Shown here one piece after another: positions 8,004 to 15,975 of a DNA stretch of 50,617 bases; position 1 is the stretch's first letter; each line of letters begins with the position of its first letter. The DNA lies in contig WGMN01000015.1 of assembly GCA_016125035.1 (NCBI GenBank), forward strand, positions 1 through 50,617, in the 5' to 3' direction. Made by a program: the position numbers and the translations under genes. This DNA comes from Pseudomonadota bacterium (GTDB taxonomy: Bacteria; Pseudomonadota; Alphaproteobacteria; UBA2136; UBA6156). Under the pieces are notes generated by a model. The model was not told where the DNA came from. It searched no databases and worked only from the letters and a program-made list of their open reading frames with translations.

Positions 8004-8031
8004 TTGATTTATCAGACGGTTGCCCTATAAT
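8004..8031 (+). promoter_or_regulatory. arsR promoter, probably leaderless
   Basis: TTGATT (8004-8009), a 16-bp spacer and a perfect TATAAT (8026-8031) end six bases before the ATG at 8038. Transcription would begin at or next to the start codon. Confidence 0.7.
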
Positions 8032-8037
8032 GTTCAC

Positions 8038-8358
8038 ATGCGTCCTTTCCACCACCCCAACATTCAGCAGGTTTCCCTGCCCACGGTGCTGCATGCGCTG
8101 GGTGATCCCATCCGCCTTGCGCTGCTGGCACAACTGGCATGCGGCAAGGCACTTAACTGCGCGCAGGCGGCCAAACAGCTCGCCGACCTCCCCCTCTCCA
8201 CGCGCCACCACCACCTGCGTATTCTGCGCGAGGCTGGCATCATCCGCTCCACCCGCAACGGCACTTCGGTGATGAACGAACTGCGCACGCCCGAGCTCGA
8301 GGGCCGCTTTCCCGGCCTGTTCGCCACCATCATGGCGCAGTTCAAAACCAGCCACTAA
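8038..8358 (+). CDS. ArsR-family transcriptional regulator
   Basis: The 106-residue protein has a winged helix-turn-helix of ArsR/SmtB type: HALGDPIRLALLAQLACGKALNCAQAAKQL, recognition helix around LSTRHHHLRILREAGII, then the wing STRNGTSVMNELRTPEL. I see no cysteine metal site of the arsenic- or zinc-sensing kind. It may therefore sense an organic or redox signal, as many ArsR proteins beside SDR/GST genes do. It is divergent from the SDR-GST pair and shares a palindromic operator with it. The ATG at 8038 is preferred. A TTG at 8020 lies upstream of the -10 box, so it cannot be used by that promoter. Confidence 0.9.
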   Translation: MRPFHHPNIQQVSLPTVLHALGDPIRLALLAQLACGKALNCAQAAKQLADLPLSTRHHHLRILREAGIIRSTRNGTSVMNELRTPELEGRFPGLFATIMAQFKTSH

Positions 8359-8360
8359 AA

Positions 8361-8377
8361 AAGGGGCCCAGCCCCTT
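8361..8377. terminator. hairpin between arsR and pyrH
   Basis: AAGGGGC-CCA-GCCCCTT lies between two convergent genes. On the plus strand it is preceded by A residues rather than followed by a T-run, so it is a weak or bidirectional terminator. Confidence 0.5.
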
Positions 8378-8398
8378 CCCTAGTCCCTAAGCCCTAAC
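8378..8398. repeat. heptanucleotide repeat array at the end of pyrH
   Basis: Three 7-bp units (CCCTAGT, CCCTAAG, CCCTAAC) follow the hairpin. They encode the last residues and the stop codon of pyrH on the minus strand. Confidence 0.7.
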
Positions 8399-9097
8399 AA
8401 CCGTGCACTTGGCCTTGCCTTCCAGCGCGGCCAGCACTTCACCTATCTTGCACACCATCAGCGGCAACTTGTTCTCGCGGCACAACGCAATCGCGCTGCC
8501 GTCCATCACCTGCAGGTCTTCAACCAGCACATCCTTGTATGAGATCTCATCCAGATGCCTGGCATCTTTGTTCTTGGCCGGGTCTTTGTCGTAAATGCCG
8601 TCAACCTTGGTGGCTTTAATGTAAATCCCCGCACCGATCTCAATCGCGCGCAACGCCCCGGCACTGTCGGTGGTGAAGAAGGGGTTGCCGGTGCCGGCGG
8701 CAAAAATCACCACCCGGCCCTTGTCCATGTGGCGCATGGCGCGGCGCCTTATGTACGGCTCGCACACCTGGGCAATTTCAATCGCGCTCAGCACGCGCGT
8801 GTGCACACCCAGCTTGTCTTCCAGCTCGCTTTGCAGCGCCAGCGCGTTAATCACGGTGGCCAGCATGCCCATCTGGTGCGCCAGCGCCGGCACAATGCCC
8901 GAGACCACCGCCTCGCGCCCGCGCACAATATTGCCGCCGCCAATCACCACCCCCACCTGCACGCCCTGGGCGTGGATATCGCGGATTTCCTCGGCGATTT
9001 CAGCGATCGCGCGCACATCCAGCACGCTGCCCTGGGCGTCGCCCGCCATGCGCTCGCCGGATACCTTGACCAGAATACGCTTGTAGTTCATCGTCAT
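8387..9097 (-). CDS. pyrH: uridylate kinase (UMP kinase)
   Basis: PyrH phosphorylates UMP to UDP in pyrimidine synthesis. The 236-residue product has the amino-acid-kinase signature: YKRILVKVSGERMAG at the N-terminus, VGVVIGGGNIVRGRE, MGMLATVINALALQ, FAAGTGNPFFTTDSAGALRA and TKVDGIYDKDPAKNKDA. All core motifs are present. It is not in the usual rpsB-tsf-pyrH-frr cluster: tsf lies 0.8 kb away beyond two other genes, and frr is absent. A second ATG at 9091 (MNYKRILVK) is also possible. The extreme C-terminus (VVRA and stop) is encoded by the heptamer array. Confidence 0.96.
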   Translation of the reverse strand: MTMNYKRILVKVSGERMAGDAQGSVLDVRAIAEIAEEIRDIHAQGVQVGVVIGGGNIVRGREAVVSGIVPALAHQMGMLATVINALALQSELEDKLGVHTRVLSAIEIAQVCEPYIRRRAMRHMDKGRVVIFAAGTGNPFFTTDSAGALRAIEIGAGIYIKATKVDGIYDKDPAKNKDARHLDEISYKDVLVEDLQVMDGSAIALCRENKLPLMVCKIGEVLAALEGKAKCTVVRA

Positions 9098-9143
9098 TTC
9101 AATATCTTCTGTTGTCCCCGCATCATACAGGGAGGAACGACCG

Positions 9144-9362
9144 ATGCAAGAGACACCTTACCGTTACCACGGCACTCAATCCAGTGATGACATGCCTAAA
9201 TGGTACAGCCCTTTGTTGTGGTTCCTATACCTGCTCATCCAAGGCTCCTCCAGCGTCTTCGCCTTTTTCATCAACCGGCAGGCCCGCAAAGAACGGCGGC
9301 GGGAAAAGCGCGAAGCCCGCGAGACCGAAGCGCACGACATCGAATCCTTTCCGCCCCGCTAA
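9144..9362 (+). CDS. small single-pass membrane protein
   Basis: This 72-residue protein has a strong GGAGG site upstream of its ATG and a classical terminator after it, so the gene is probably real. It has one membrane helix (about residues 22-41, YSPLLWFLYLLIQGSSSVFA), then a very basic segment (RQARKERRREKREARE) that should stay in the cytoplasm by the positive-inside rule. Function unknown. It is divergent from pyrH. Confidence 0.65.
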   Translation: MQETPYRYHGTQSSDDMPKWYSPLLWFLYLLIQGSSSVFAFFINRQARKERRREKREARETEAHDIESFPPR

Positions 9363-9382
9363 GCCTCATGGCCGCAACGTGC

Positions 9383-9410
9383 AAAAGCCCGCCATCCCCG
9401 GCGGGCTTTT
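9383..9410. terminator. bidirectional terminator
   Basis: AAAAGCCCGCC and GGCGGGCTTTT form an 11-bp stem around ATCCCC. It lies between the convergent small membrane protein gene and csaA and can serve both. Confidence 0.9.
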
Positions 9411-9451
9411 GCCATATCCCCAACACCCCAAAATCCCAAAATCCCCCCTTT

Positions 9452-9799
9452 TCAGCACATCCGCCCACCCACCGGCACAATGCCGTGCACCTGCAGCAGG
9501 CACACCTCGCCGGCTTTGTCGTGCACGCCCAGCAGCAAAAACTCGCTCATGAACGGCCCGATCTGCCGCACCGGCGCATTCACCCAGCCCAGCACCATGC
9601 GCCCCTGCAAACTTTCCGGCGTGTAGTGCGCGGTCACCTGCGCGCTGGTTTTTTTAATCCCTATCTCCGGGCCAAAATCCACCCATATCTGGTAAGCAGG
9701 CTTGCGCGCCTGGGCAAAGGGCTTAACCTCTTTCACCACCCCGGTGCGGATATCCACCGCAAAAAACTGCTCGGCACTTACCTGCGGCAACAACTCCAT
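9452..9799 (-). CDS. csaA: CsaA-like tRNA-binding-domain chaperone
   Basis: The 115-residue product is a stand-alone tRNA-binding (OB-fold) domain of the CsaA family: FFAVDIRTGVVKEVKPFAQARKPAYQIWVDFG, then IGIKKTSAQVTAHYTPESLQGRMVLGWVN, ending LLGVHDKAGEVCLLQVHGIVPVG. CsaA is a dimer proposed to act as an export-related chaperone and also to bind tRNA. A strong AAGGAG site precedes the ATG. It lies alone between the small membrane protein gene and tsf, splitting what is usually a tsf-pyrH operon. Confidence 0.92.
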   Translation of the reverse strand: MELLPQVSAEQFFAVDIRTGVVKEVKPFAQARKPAYQIWVDFGPEIGIKKTSAQVTAHYTPESLQGRMVLGWVNAPVRQIGPFMSEFLLLGVHDKAGEVCLLQVHGIVPVGGRMC

Positions 9800-9844
9800 C
9801 TGGCATCTCCTTATATAAGGCCTCCAGCCTAACGCAAAAACAAA

Positions 9845-9872
9845 CCCGCCGTAACCTTGCGGCCACGGCGGG
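9845..9872 (-). terminator. tsf terminator
   Basis: On the minus strand CCCGCCG and CGGCGGG pair around an interior segment and are followed by TTTGTTTTT, downstream of the tsf stop codon. Confidence 0.75.
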
Positions 9873-9886
9873 GGAACAAGTCGCCA

Positions 9887-9921
9887 CGGGTCACGGGCAA
9901 CGGGTTACGGAATAACGGCTA
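9887..9921. repeat. heptanucleotide repeat array at the end of tsf
   Basis: Units CGGGTCA, CGGGCAA, CGGGTTA, CGGAATA and a degenerate fifth, ACGGCTA, run between the tsf terminator and the tsf stop codon (9919-9921), which lies within the last unit. Related to the array at 3494-3528. Confidence 0.8.
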
Positions 9922-10809
9922 AGCCGAAGCCGCCACCTGCGCCGCAACCTCGGCGGCAAAGTCGGTCACTTCCTTCTCCACGCCTTCGCCCAGGGCAAAG
10001 CGCACAAAGCCGCTCACCTTGGCACCGGCCTTGGCATCGCTCACCACCTTGCCCACCTTGCGGTCGGTGTCCATCACAAAGGGCTGCTCCACCAGGCACA
10101 CTTCTTCCAGGTACTTGTTCACGCGGCCTTCCACAATCTTTTGCACCACCGGCGCGGGCTTGCCGCTTTCCGCCGCCTGGGCTTCATAAATCGCCTTTTC
10201 GCGGGCCAGCAGGTCCTGGTCAATGCTGTCGCGGTCCAGCGCGGCGGGGTTGCTGGCCGCCACGTGCATCGCCACCTGGCGGGCCACTTCGCCCACGTCG
10301 GCACCTTCCACGCTCACCAGCACACCAATCTTGCCGCCCATGTGCACATAGGCGCCCACATTGCCGGTCTTGCTTTCCAGCATGGCGGCGCGGCGCAACT
10401 GCATGTTTTCACCCACGGTGGCCACCAGGTTGGTCAGTGCCGCTTCCACGGTCTCACCACTGGGCATCTTCAGGGCCTTAATTCCATCCACATCGCCTTT
10501 TCCGGCCTTCAAGGCGGCATCGGCCACGGCCTTCACAAAGCCGCTGAACTGCTCGTTGCGGGCAGAAAAATCGGTTTCGCTGTTAATTTCAACCATCACG
10601 CCGGTCTTGCCGTTGCTCACCGCCCACACAATGCCTTCGGCGGCCGCGCGGCCACTTTTCTTTGCGGCTTTGGCCATGCCTTTTTGGCGCAGCCAATCCA
10701 CGGCCTTTTGCATATCGCCGGCATTTTCTTCCAACGCTTTTTTGGCATCCATCATGCCTGCACCTGTGCTGTCGCGCAGGTCCTTCACCATTTGGGCGGT
10801 AATCGTCAT
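9919..10809 (-). CDS. tsf: elongation factor Ts
   Basis: EF-Ts is the nucleotide-exchange factor for EF-Tu. The 296-residue protein begins MTITAQMVKDLRDSTGAGMM, with the UBA-like N-terminal domain (AGMMDAKKALEENAGDMQKAVDWLRQKG) followed by the conserved core around NSETDFSARNEQF, whose TDF contacts EF-Tu. The ATG at 10809 has an AAGGAG site; longer in-frame starts would only add poorly conserved sequence. Unusually, rpsB does not precede it. The upstream neighbour is a divergent small gene, so tsf probably has its own promoter. Confidence 0.96.
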   Translation of the reverse strand: MTITAQMVKDLRDSTGAGMMDAKKALEENAGDMQKAVDWLRQKGMAKAAKKSGRAAAEGIVWAVSNGKTGVMVEINSETDFSARNEQFSGFVKAVADAALKAGKGDVDGIKALKMPSGETVEAALTNLVATVGENMQLRRAAMLESKTGNVGAYVHMGGKIGVLVSVEGADVGEVARQVAMHVAASNPAALDRDSIDQDLLAREKAIYEAQAAESGKPAPVVQKIVEGRVNKYLEEVCLVEQPFVMDTDRKVGKVVSDAKAGAKVSGFVRFALGEGVEKEVTDFAAEVAAQVAASA

Positions 10810-10950
10810 CGGCTTTGGCTCCTTACATGTGTAACGTGTTGGCCGCACCATACCCATTTTTTGCCGTTTTGCAAGCCAATATGGGTTGCAGGCCGCCGCC
10901 AAAGCCCGCAAGCTGTAAGGCAACGGAACACGAACCCAGGCAGGTACGCC

Positions 10951-11133
10951 ATGGATACATCCCGTTCGCAAAGGCCCGGACACGGACCTGGAATGGTGCA
11001 GCAGCACCAAGCGCAGATGCAGCCGCAAGCGCAGTTGCAGCATAACCAAACTTATCAGCCTCAAATTCTCACCGTGGAGGTCCAGGATCCAAATATGCCA
11101 CCTCCAGGATTACTCTCCGGTGACGACATCTGA
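10951..11133 (+). CDS. hypothetical Gln-rich small protein
   Basis: A 60-residue open frame begins MDTSRSQRPGHGPGMVQQHQ and continues with a Gln/Pro/His-rich low-complexity stretch, ending PPPGLLSGDDI. It has a modest upstream AGG, a good hairpin terminator 40 bp after the stop and no competing gene, all of which favour a real gene. No domain recognised, no signal peptide or membrane helix. The low complexity makes homology detection difficult. Confidence 0.45.
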   Translation: MDTSRSQRPGHGPGMVQQHQAQMQPQAQLQHNQTYQPQILTVEVQDPNMPPPGLLSGDDI

Positions 11134-11172
11134 TTCCCGGCAGGGCGATTCCTCCCCGCCCTCGCCAAACTT

Positions 11173-11199
11173 GCCGCCCCCAGCTGGGGCGGCATTTTC
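11173..11199. terminator. hairpin terminator between the 60-residue gene and prs
   Basis: GCCGCCCC and GGGGCGGC form an 8-bp stem around CAGCT, followed by ATTTTC on the plus strand. It abuts the prs stop codon, so it may also end prs transcription. Confidence 0.7.
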
Positions 11200-12109
11200 A
11201 CCCCCGCAGGGCCTTGGCCACCACTCCCGCCACCGGCACCACGCGCAGCGCGCGCAAGCTCTTTGCCTCGTCACCAAGCGGCAAGGTATCACCCAGCCAT
11301 ATGCGCTCAAACCCGGCCCCCATCAGCCGCCGCACCGCCGGGCCACTCAGCACCCCATGCACCGCCGCGGCACTCACACTGGCGGCCTTGCCGGCCTGCA
11401 ACGCATCGGCCGCCGCGCACAACGTGCCTGCGGTATCGATCATATCATCCACCAGCACGCAGTGCTGGCCGCCCACCTCGCCCACCAACGTGGCACTGGC
11501 CACCTCGTTGGCACGCTCGCGCCGCTTGTCCACCATCGCCATGGCCACCTCTTTTACTCCTGCCGCACGCAACGCGCCGGCAAAGGCTTCGGCGCGGGCC
11601 ATGCTGCCGGCATCGGGCGCCACCACGCACAACGGCCGGTCGGGCATCCCCTCCGCCACCGTGCGCGCCAACAGCGGCAGGGCGCTCACGCTCTTCCCCC
11701 GCTGCCCTAAAAAACGCAACGCCGCCTCGCTGTGAATATCCATCGTCAACACTTCATCAAACGCCGCCGCCAACACTCCCCCCACCACCGCGGCACTCAC
11801 CGCGGTGCCGGGCAGCACCTCGCGGTCCTGCCGCGCATAGGGCAAATAAGGCACCACGCCGCACACTTTTGCCGCCCCTTGCCGCTTTGCGGCATCTCCC
11901 AGCAGCAGAATTTCCATCAAATGGTCATGGATCGGCAGCGCTCCGCAGCCAATTGCCGCCACTGTTTCTCCTTGCACATCGCCCTCCACACGCACCGCCA
12001 ACTCACCGTCCGCAAAGCGCTGCACGGTGGCCTCCACCACCCCGCAGCCTAACGCCTGGGCCAAATCCCGCGCCCATGCCTGCATCGCCTGCCCTGCCAC
12101 AATCTTCAT
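11198..12109 (-). CDS. prs: ribose-phosphate pyrophosphokinase, divergent
   Basis: PRPP synthase makes phosphoribosyl pyrophosphate from ribose 5-phosphate and ATP for nucleotide, His and Trp synthesis. The 303-residue product keeps the family frame: QRFADGELAVRVEGDVQG, VCGVVPYLPYARQDRE, DEVLTMDIHSEAALRFL, VVAPDAGSMARAEAFA and the PRPP-binding loop CVLVDDMIDTAGTL. It is somewhat short (classical Prs is about 310-320). The ATP-binding and allosteric segments differ from typical class I sequences, for example ALPIHDHLMEILL in place of the usual NDNLMELL. A class I-like enzyme with altered regulation is plausible. It has a GGAGG site and follows the 99-residue membrane protein by 11 bp, at the end of an anmK-led operon. 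Confidence 0.88.
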   Translation of the reverse strand: MKIVAGQAMQAWARDLAQALGCGVVEATVQRFADGELAVRVEGDVQGETVAAIGCGALPIHDHLMEILLLGDAAKRQGAAKVCGVVPYLPYARQDREVLPGTAVSAAVVGGVLAAAFDEVLTMDIHSEAALRFLGQRGKSVSALPLLARTVAEGMPDRPLCVVAPDAGSMARAEAFAGALRAAGVKEVAMAMVDKRRERANEVASATLVGEVGGQHCVLVDDMIDTAGTLCAAADALQAGKAASVSAAAVHGVLSGPAVRRLMGAGFERIWLGDTLPLGDEAKSLRALRVVPVAGVVAKALRG

Positions 12110-12120
12110 GCCTTGCCTCC

Positions 12121-12420
12121 CTATGGGTCCTTGATCATCCCGCCCGTTCTTATAAAGAACAACGCATTAGCAATACTATTCCTAAAGTCGCGCCGCGCCA
12201 GCCGCGGCGTGGTCAGCCCCAACACCAGCATCACCGCCAACATCAGCAAACGCAACCCCGCCAGCACACACACAAAGGCCAGCAGCAACACCAGCAGGGC
12301 GGTCATGCTCCAACCTATCTGGCCCATGCGCAACGCCACATGCACCAGATAATGCCCGCCGCCCACCAGCACATAAATCCACACCCCAAACCACACCAGC
12401 AAAACAAGCCGCGCCATCAT
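12121..12420 (-). CDS. small two-helix membrane protein
   Basis: The 99-residue product starts MMARLVLLVWFGVWIYVLVGGG and has two or three hydrophobic helices (about residues 3-20, 38-55 and 57-72), then a basic C-terminus ending RTGGMIKDP. Its ATG overlaps the stop codon of the preceding YdjM-like gene (ATGA), implying translational coupling and perhaps a joint function. A longer frame exists upstream but would run inside the neighbour. Family not recognised. Confidence 0.6.
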   Translation of the reverse strand: MMARLVLLVWFGVWIYVLVGGGHYLVHVALRMGQIGWSMTALLVLLLAFVCVLAGLRLLMLAVMLVLGLTTPRLARRDFRNSIANALFFIRTGGMIKDP

Positions 12421-13520
12421 TCGCCCTGCGTCATCATGGGGATAAGCTCCATCACGCCTTCCCCTTCCGCCCCCACCGGCTGGAAGATCCGCGCCCCGCC
12501 GCCGCGCGCCGGGCACACCAAATAGCGCCCGCGCTCGGGGTGACGCGCCCCTTCCGTGCGCAAATCAGTAAAGCCCACGCAGCCCAACTGCAACCCACCA
12601 GTGGCGGCGGGCACACTGTAAAAACGGTCAAACACCGCATAACGCCCATACCAATCGTAGATGGAATCCTGCCACGCCTCCCACGCCGCGCGCACGCGCC
12701 GCTGGCGCTCGGCCGGCACCTCCGGCCCGCCATAACGGCGATAAATTCTCCACACCGCACGGTCCATCGGCTTGTAAAGCGCATCAATCCGCGCCGCGCG
12801 GCTGGCCCCTTCTCCCACCTTCAACTCGTGGGTGCGGCTCAGGTTGATCAGCGTGTCATGCAACCGCCCGCTGGGCTCTTCCACGATCACCCGCCAGTTA
12901 AGGGGCGAGAGCGGCTGCGGCAACTCATGCACCACCACATCATGCAGGTTCATCGCCTCGGCGTAACGCTCGCCAAAGGCATGGGCACGCCAGGCCCAAA
13001 ACACCGTCAGCAGCACATAGCCCACCACGCAAATCAACGTCAACCGCGCAAGGTCACGGTCAAAAATGGGGAACACCAGCGCCAGGATAATCCCCACCGC
13101 ACACAACCCCAGCAAGATCAAATCAAAGTTGTTCAGCAACGCCAACCCCACACGCCAGTGCACCAGCAACGCCAGGGGGAAGATCCCCTCCTCGGTCAGC
13201 AGCCCCAAAAACCAGGTAGAGACCAACCCCGCCACAATGGCCGGGAACACCGCCGCCCACCCCCTGCCACAAATCGCGCCCACCGCTCCCGCCAACGTAA
13301 ATGCGAAGAACGGCAGCAACACCGCGCTCCAGGTCAAGCCATGGTAGGCCTGCGCGTAAGCGCCGGGCCCCAGCAACGCAAACACCACTTCGCTATAGGC
13401 AAACAAACTTCCCACTGCGGCGGCCAATATCCGCCAACGGCCAATCGGGTCCACGCCGTTGCGCCGCTTGGCGGCCCACGCGGCCACCAGGCCCAGCATC
13501 AGGGCATTCAACGGGTGCAT
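12417..13520 (-). CDS. YdjM/DUF457-like membrane protein, degenerate
   Basis: The 367-residue product has about six hydrophobic helices in its first 190 residues (MHPLNALMLGLVAAWAAKR...VVGYVLLTVFWAW). A soluble C-terminal region starts with LPQPLSPLNWRVIVEEP, a block I associate with inner-membrane metal-dependent hydrolases of the YdjM type. In that family an N-terminal region with His and Asp ligands (a HRGxTHS-like motif) binds metal. Here the corresponding segment reads YHGLTWSAVLLP and most acidic residues are gone, so catalysis is doubtful. It starts 16 bp after anmK and overlaps the next small gene, inside an anmK-to-prs operon. The family assignment is by motif memory only. Confidence 0.6.
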   Translation of the reverse strand: MHPLNALMLGLVAAWAAKRRNGVDPIGRWRILAAAVGSLFAYSEVVFALLGPGAYAQAYHGLTWSAVLLPFFAFTLAGAVGAICGRGWAAVFPAIVAGLVSTWFLGLLTEEGIFPLALLVHWRVGLALLNNFDLILLGLCAVGIILALVFPIFDRDLARLTLICVVGYVLLTVFWAWRAHAFGERYAEAMNLHDVVVHELPQPLSPLNWRVIVEEPSGRLHDTLINLSRTHELKVGEGASRAARIDALYKPMDRAVWRIYRRYGGPEVPAERQRRVRAAWEAWQDSIYDWYGRYAVFDRFYSVPAATGGLQLGCVGFTDLRTEGARHPERGRYLVCPARGGGARIFQPVGAEGEGVMELIPMMTQGE

Positions 13521-13536
13521 AAAATATCTTAACCTC

Positions 13537-14634
13537 TCAAGCGGTTAACACACCACCCACCGTGGGGCGGGCGCAGCCGGTTGTGCTGGGCAATGTGGTG
13601 GTTAAGCCACGCAGGCGGCGCACCGCCAGCCAGGCAAAACAGGCGGCCTCCACCGCAGTGGGCGCCCACCCCAGCTCACGGCCTTCGCGCACCGCCCAGC
13701 CTTTGGCGCGCAGGCCATCCATCACCACCGGGTGCAGGCCGCCGCCTCCCACCACAAACACCCCTTCCAACTGGCCGGGCTTGGCCTCCAGGTCTTGCAG
13801 GGTGCGGTGGATGCCCGCCACCGTCAACGCCGCCAACGTGGCCGCGCCGTGTGCCACCGGCGCGCCATCCAGCCAGTCCAGCACCTTCGAGAACTCATAA
13901 CGGTCGGCGCTGCGCGGCACCTTGCGCGGCACCCGCTTGCGCCAGAAGGGCACTTCAGCCAGCGCCCGCGCCACCAGCGCCATATCTGCGGTGCCTTTGG
14001 CCGCCAGCTTGCCGTCTTTGTCGTAAGCCATGCCTTTTTTCATCTGCACCCACTGGTCCAGCAGGCCCATACCGGGGCCGCAATCGCTGGCCCACACCTC
14101 GCCATCTGCTTCGCACAGCGTCACGTTGGCCACGCCGCCAATGTTCAGCACCGCCCACGGGCGCTTGCGGCCCTTCATCATCACTTGGTGGAACAGCGGC
14201 GCCAGCGGCGCCCCTTCCCCGCCCGCGGCCATGTCGCGGCGGCGGAAGTCTCCCACCACCGGCACGCCAACCTTCTCGGCCAGCAAATTCATGTCACCCA
14301 GCTGCCAGGTCAGGCCCTCCTTGGGCAAGTGGCGCAGGGTTTGGCCGTGGCAACCCACCACCGCCACTTTGTGTTTTTTCAAAAATCCGCTGTCCAGCAC
14401 CGCCTTGGCGTAGTCCAGGCTCAACGCGCGCTCCAGCCGCAACACGTCATTCAGCGGCAGGTCTCCCTGTGCCAGATCGCTCAGCCGTTGCCGCAGTTGT
14501 TTGCCGTATTTCCGGTAAAAATGGCCCAGCATCCGCACCTTATTGCCGCCATCTGTTTCCACCAGGCACACGTCCACACCGTCCAAACTGGTGCCACTCA
14601 TCAGCCCTATGGCTTTGTAAAGTTGCGATTTCAT
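13537..14634 (-). CDS. anmK: 1,6-anhydro-N-acetylmuramic acid kinase
   Basis: AnmK opens the anhydro ring of 1,6-anhydroMurNAc released by lytic transglycosylases and phosphorylates it, giving MurNAc-6-phosphate for cell-wall recycling. The 365-residue protein has the family motifs: AIGLMSGTSLDGVDV at the N-terminus, VVGCHGQTLRHLP, VVGDFRRRDMAAGGEGAPLAPLFH, LNIGGVANVT, ASDCGPGMGLLDQW and the C-terminal VFVVGGGGLHP. Length is normal. Divergent from tyrS with only 24 bp between the start codons, an arrangement common in proteobacteria. It leads a minus-strand operon with a YdjM-like protein, a small membrane protein and prs. Confidence 0.95.
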   Translation of the reverse strand: MKSQLYKAIGLMSGTSLDGVDVCLVETDGGNKVRMLGHFYRKYGKQLRQRLSDLAQGDLPLNDVLRLERALSLDYAKAVLDSGFLKKHKVAVVGCHGQTLRHLPKEGLTWQLGDMNLLAEKVGVPVVGDFRRRDMAAGGEGAPLAPLFHQVMMKGRKRPWAVLNIGGVANVTLCEADGEVWASDCGPGMGLLDQWVQMKKGMAYDKDGKLAAKGTADMALVARALAEVPFWRKRVPRKVPRSADRYEFSKVLDWLDGAPVAHGAATLAALTVAGIHRTLQDLEAKPGQLEGVFVVGGGGLHPVVMDGLRAKGWAVREGRELGWAPTAVEAACFAWLAVRRLRGLTTTLPSTTGCARPTVGGVLTA

Positions 14635-14658
14635 GAATCCCAGTGTACAACACCCCCC

Positions 14659-15915
14659 ATGCCCACCACCACACTCCTGCAAGATTTAAAAGCCCGCGCG
14701 CTCATCAGCCAAACCACACCGGGGCTGGAAGAACACCTCAAGCAACCGCGCACACTCTATTGCGGGTTCGACCCTACGGCCGACAGTCTGCACATCGGCT
14801 CCCTGGTGCCGCTGCTGGTGCTGCGGCGCTTCCAGCAAGCCGGGCACACCCCCATCGTGCTGGTGGGCGGCGCCACGGGTATGATCGGCGACCCCAGCTT
14901 CAAAGCACAAGAACGCAAACTGAATGATGAATCCACCATCAAATCTTGGGTGGAAAAGCTGGAAAAGCAAACCGCGCCGTTCTTCAAAGGCCAAACCCCC
15001 GCAGCCAAAATGGCTAACAATTACGACTGGACGCACGGCGTCTCGGTGCTGCAATTCCTGCGCGAAGTAGGCAAGCACTTCTCGGTCAACAACCTTATTG
15101 CCAAGGAGGCCATCAAGTCGCGGCTCGAACGTGAAGACTCCGGCATTTCGTTTACCGAGTTCACCTACCCGCTGCTGCAGGCGTTCGACTTCCAGCAGCT
15201 GCTGAAATTGCACACCTGCACCGTGCAGGTGGGCGGCTCCGACCAATGGGGCAACATGACAGCCGGCACCGAGCTCATCCGCAAAACCGAGGGCAAGGAA
15301 GCCCACGTGCTCACCCTGCCGCTGGTCACCAAGGCCGACGGCACCAAGTTCGGCAAAACAGAATCCGGCACCATCTGGCTCAGCGCAGAAAAAACCAGCC
15401 CCTACGCCTTCTACCAGTTCTGGCTCAACACCGCCGACGCCGATGTGGAAAAATTCCTCGGCTACTTCAGCTTCAAATCGCTGGATGAAATCTCTGCGCT
15501 GGTGGCCACGCACAAACAGGCACCAGAAAAGCGCGCCGCGCAAAAGGCGCTGGCGGAAGAGATCACCGCGCTGGTGCATGGCGACAAAGCTTTGCAAGCC
15601 GCGCAACGCATCTCCGAGGCCCTCTTCGGCGGCGACCTCTCCGCACTCACCGAAAGCGACTACGCCCAACTGGCGCAAGATGGGCTGCCCACTACCCGGG
15701 GGGCCAGCCACCCTGTGCTGCAAGCACTGGCAGAATGCGGGTTGGCCCAATCCAACCGCGAAGCCCGCGACTTCCTCAAAGGCAACGCGGTGCAGGTCAA
15801 CGGCGAGGTCATCACCGATGAAAAGCACGAGCTGACCAAAGCCAACGCCAAGTTCGGCAAGTACCACCTCATCCGCCGCGGCAAAAAGAACTTTGCACTT
15901 CTGGTGCTGGAATAA
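14659..15915 (+). CDS. tyrS: tyrosyl-tRNA synthetase
   Basis: TyrS charges tRNA-Tyr. The 418-residue protein begins MPTTTLLQDLKARALISQTT and shows class I motifs: the HIGH variant HIGSL within CGFDPTADSLHIGSLVPL, the tyrosine-binding region QVGGSDQWGNMTAGTELIRK, and the KMSKS variant KFGKT in KADGTKFGKTESG. A C-terminal S4 RNA-binding domain follows (SNREARDFLKGNAVQVNGE). It is of the bacterial type with a long alpha-helical C-terminal half. The start is placed at the ATG directly before the conserved helix; longer upstream frames are antisense to anmK. A terminator follows 5 bp after the stop. Confidence 0.96.
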   Translation: MPTTTLLQDLKARALISQTTPGLEEHLKQPRTLYCGFDPTADSLHIGSLVPLLVLRRFQQAGHTPIVLVGGATGMIGDPSFKAQERKLNDESTIKSWVEKLEKQTAPFFKGQTPAAKMANNYDWTHGVSVLQFLREVGKHFSVNNLIAKEAIKSRLEREDSGISFTEFTYPLLQAFDFQQLLKLHTCTVQVGGSDQWGNMTAGTELIRKTEGKEAHVLTLPLVTKADGTKFGKTESGTIWLSAEKTSPYAFYQFWLNTADADVEKFLGYFSFKSLDEISALVATHKQAPEKRAAQKALAEEITALVHGDKALQAAQRISEALFGGDLSALTESDYAQLAQDGLPTTRGASHPVLQALAECGLAQSNREARDFLKGNAVQVNGEVITDEKHELTKANAKFGKYHLIRRGKKNFALLVLE

Positions 15916-15920
15916 ACCAA

Positions 15921-15936
15921 GGGGGCCAAAGCCCCC
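15921..15936. terminator. hairpin after tyrS
   Basis: GGGGGC-CAAA-GCCCCC lies 5 bp beyond the tyrS stop and is followed directly by the T-rich heptamer array. Confidence 0.75.
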
Positions 15937-15940
15937 ATCT

Positions 15941-15975
15941 GATTTCTGATTTCTGATTTCTGACTTCTGATTTCT
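15941..15975. repeat. heptanucleotide repeat array (GATTTCT)
   Basis: Five units run head to tail: GATTTCT three times, GACTTCT, GATTTCT. The last unit enters the hpf stop codon (15974-15976, read CTA on the plus strand). Confidence 0.9.
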
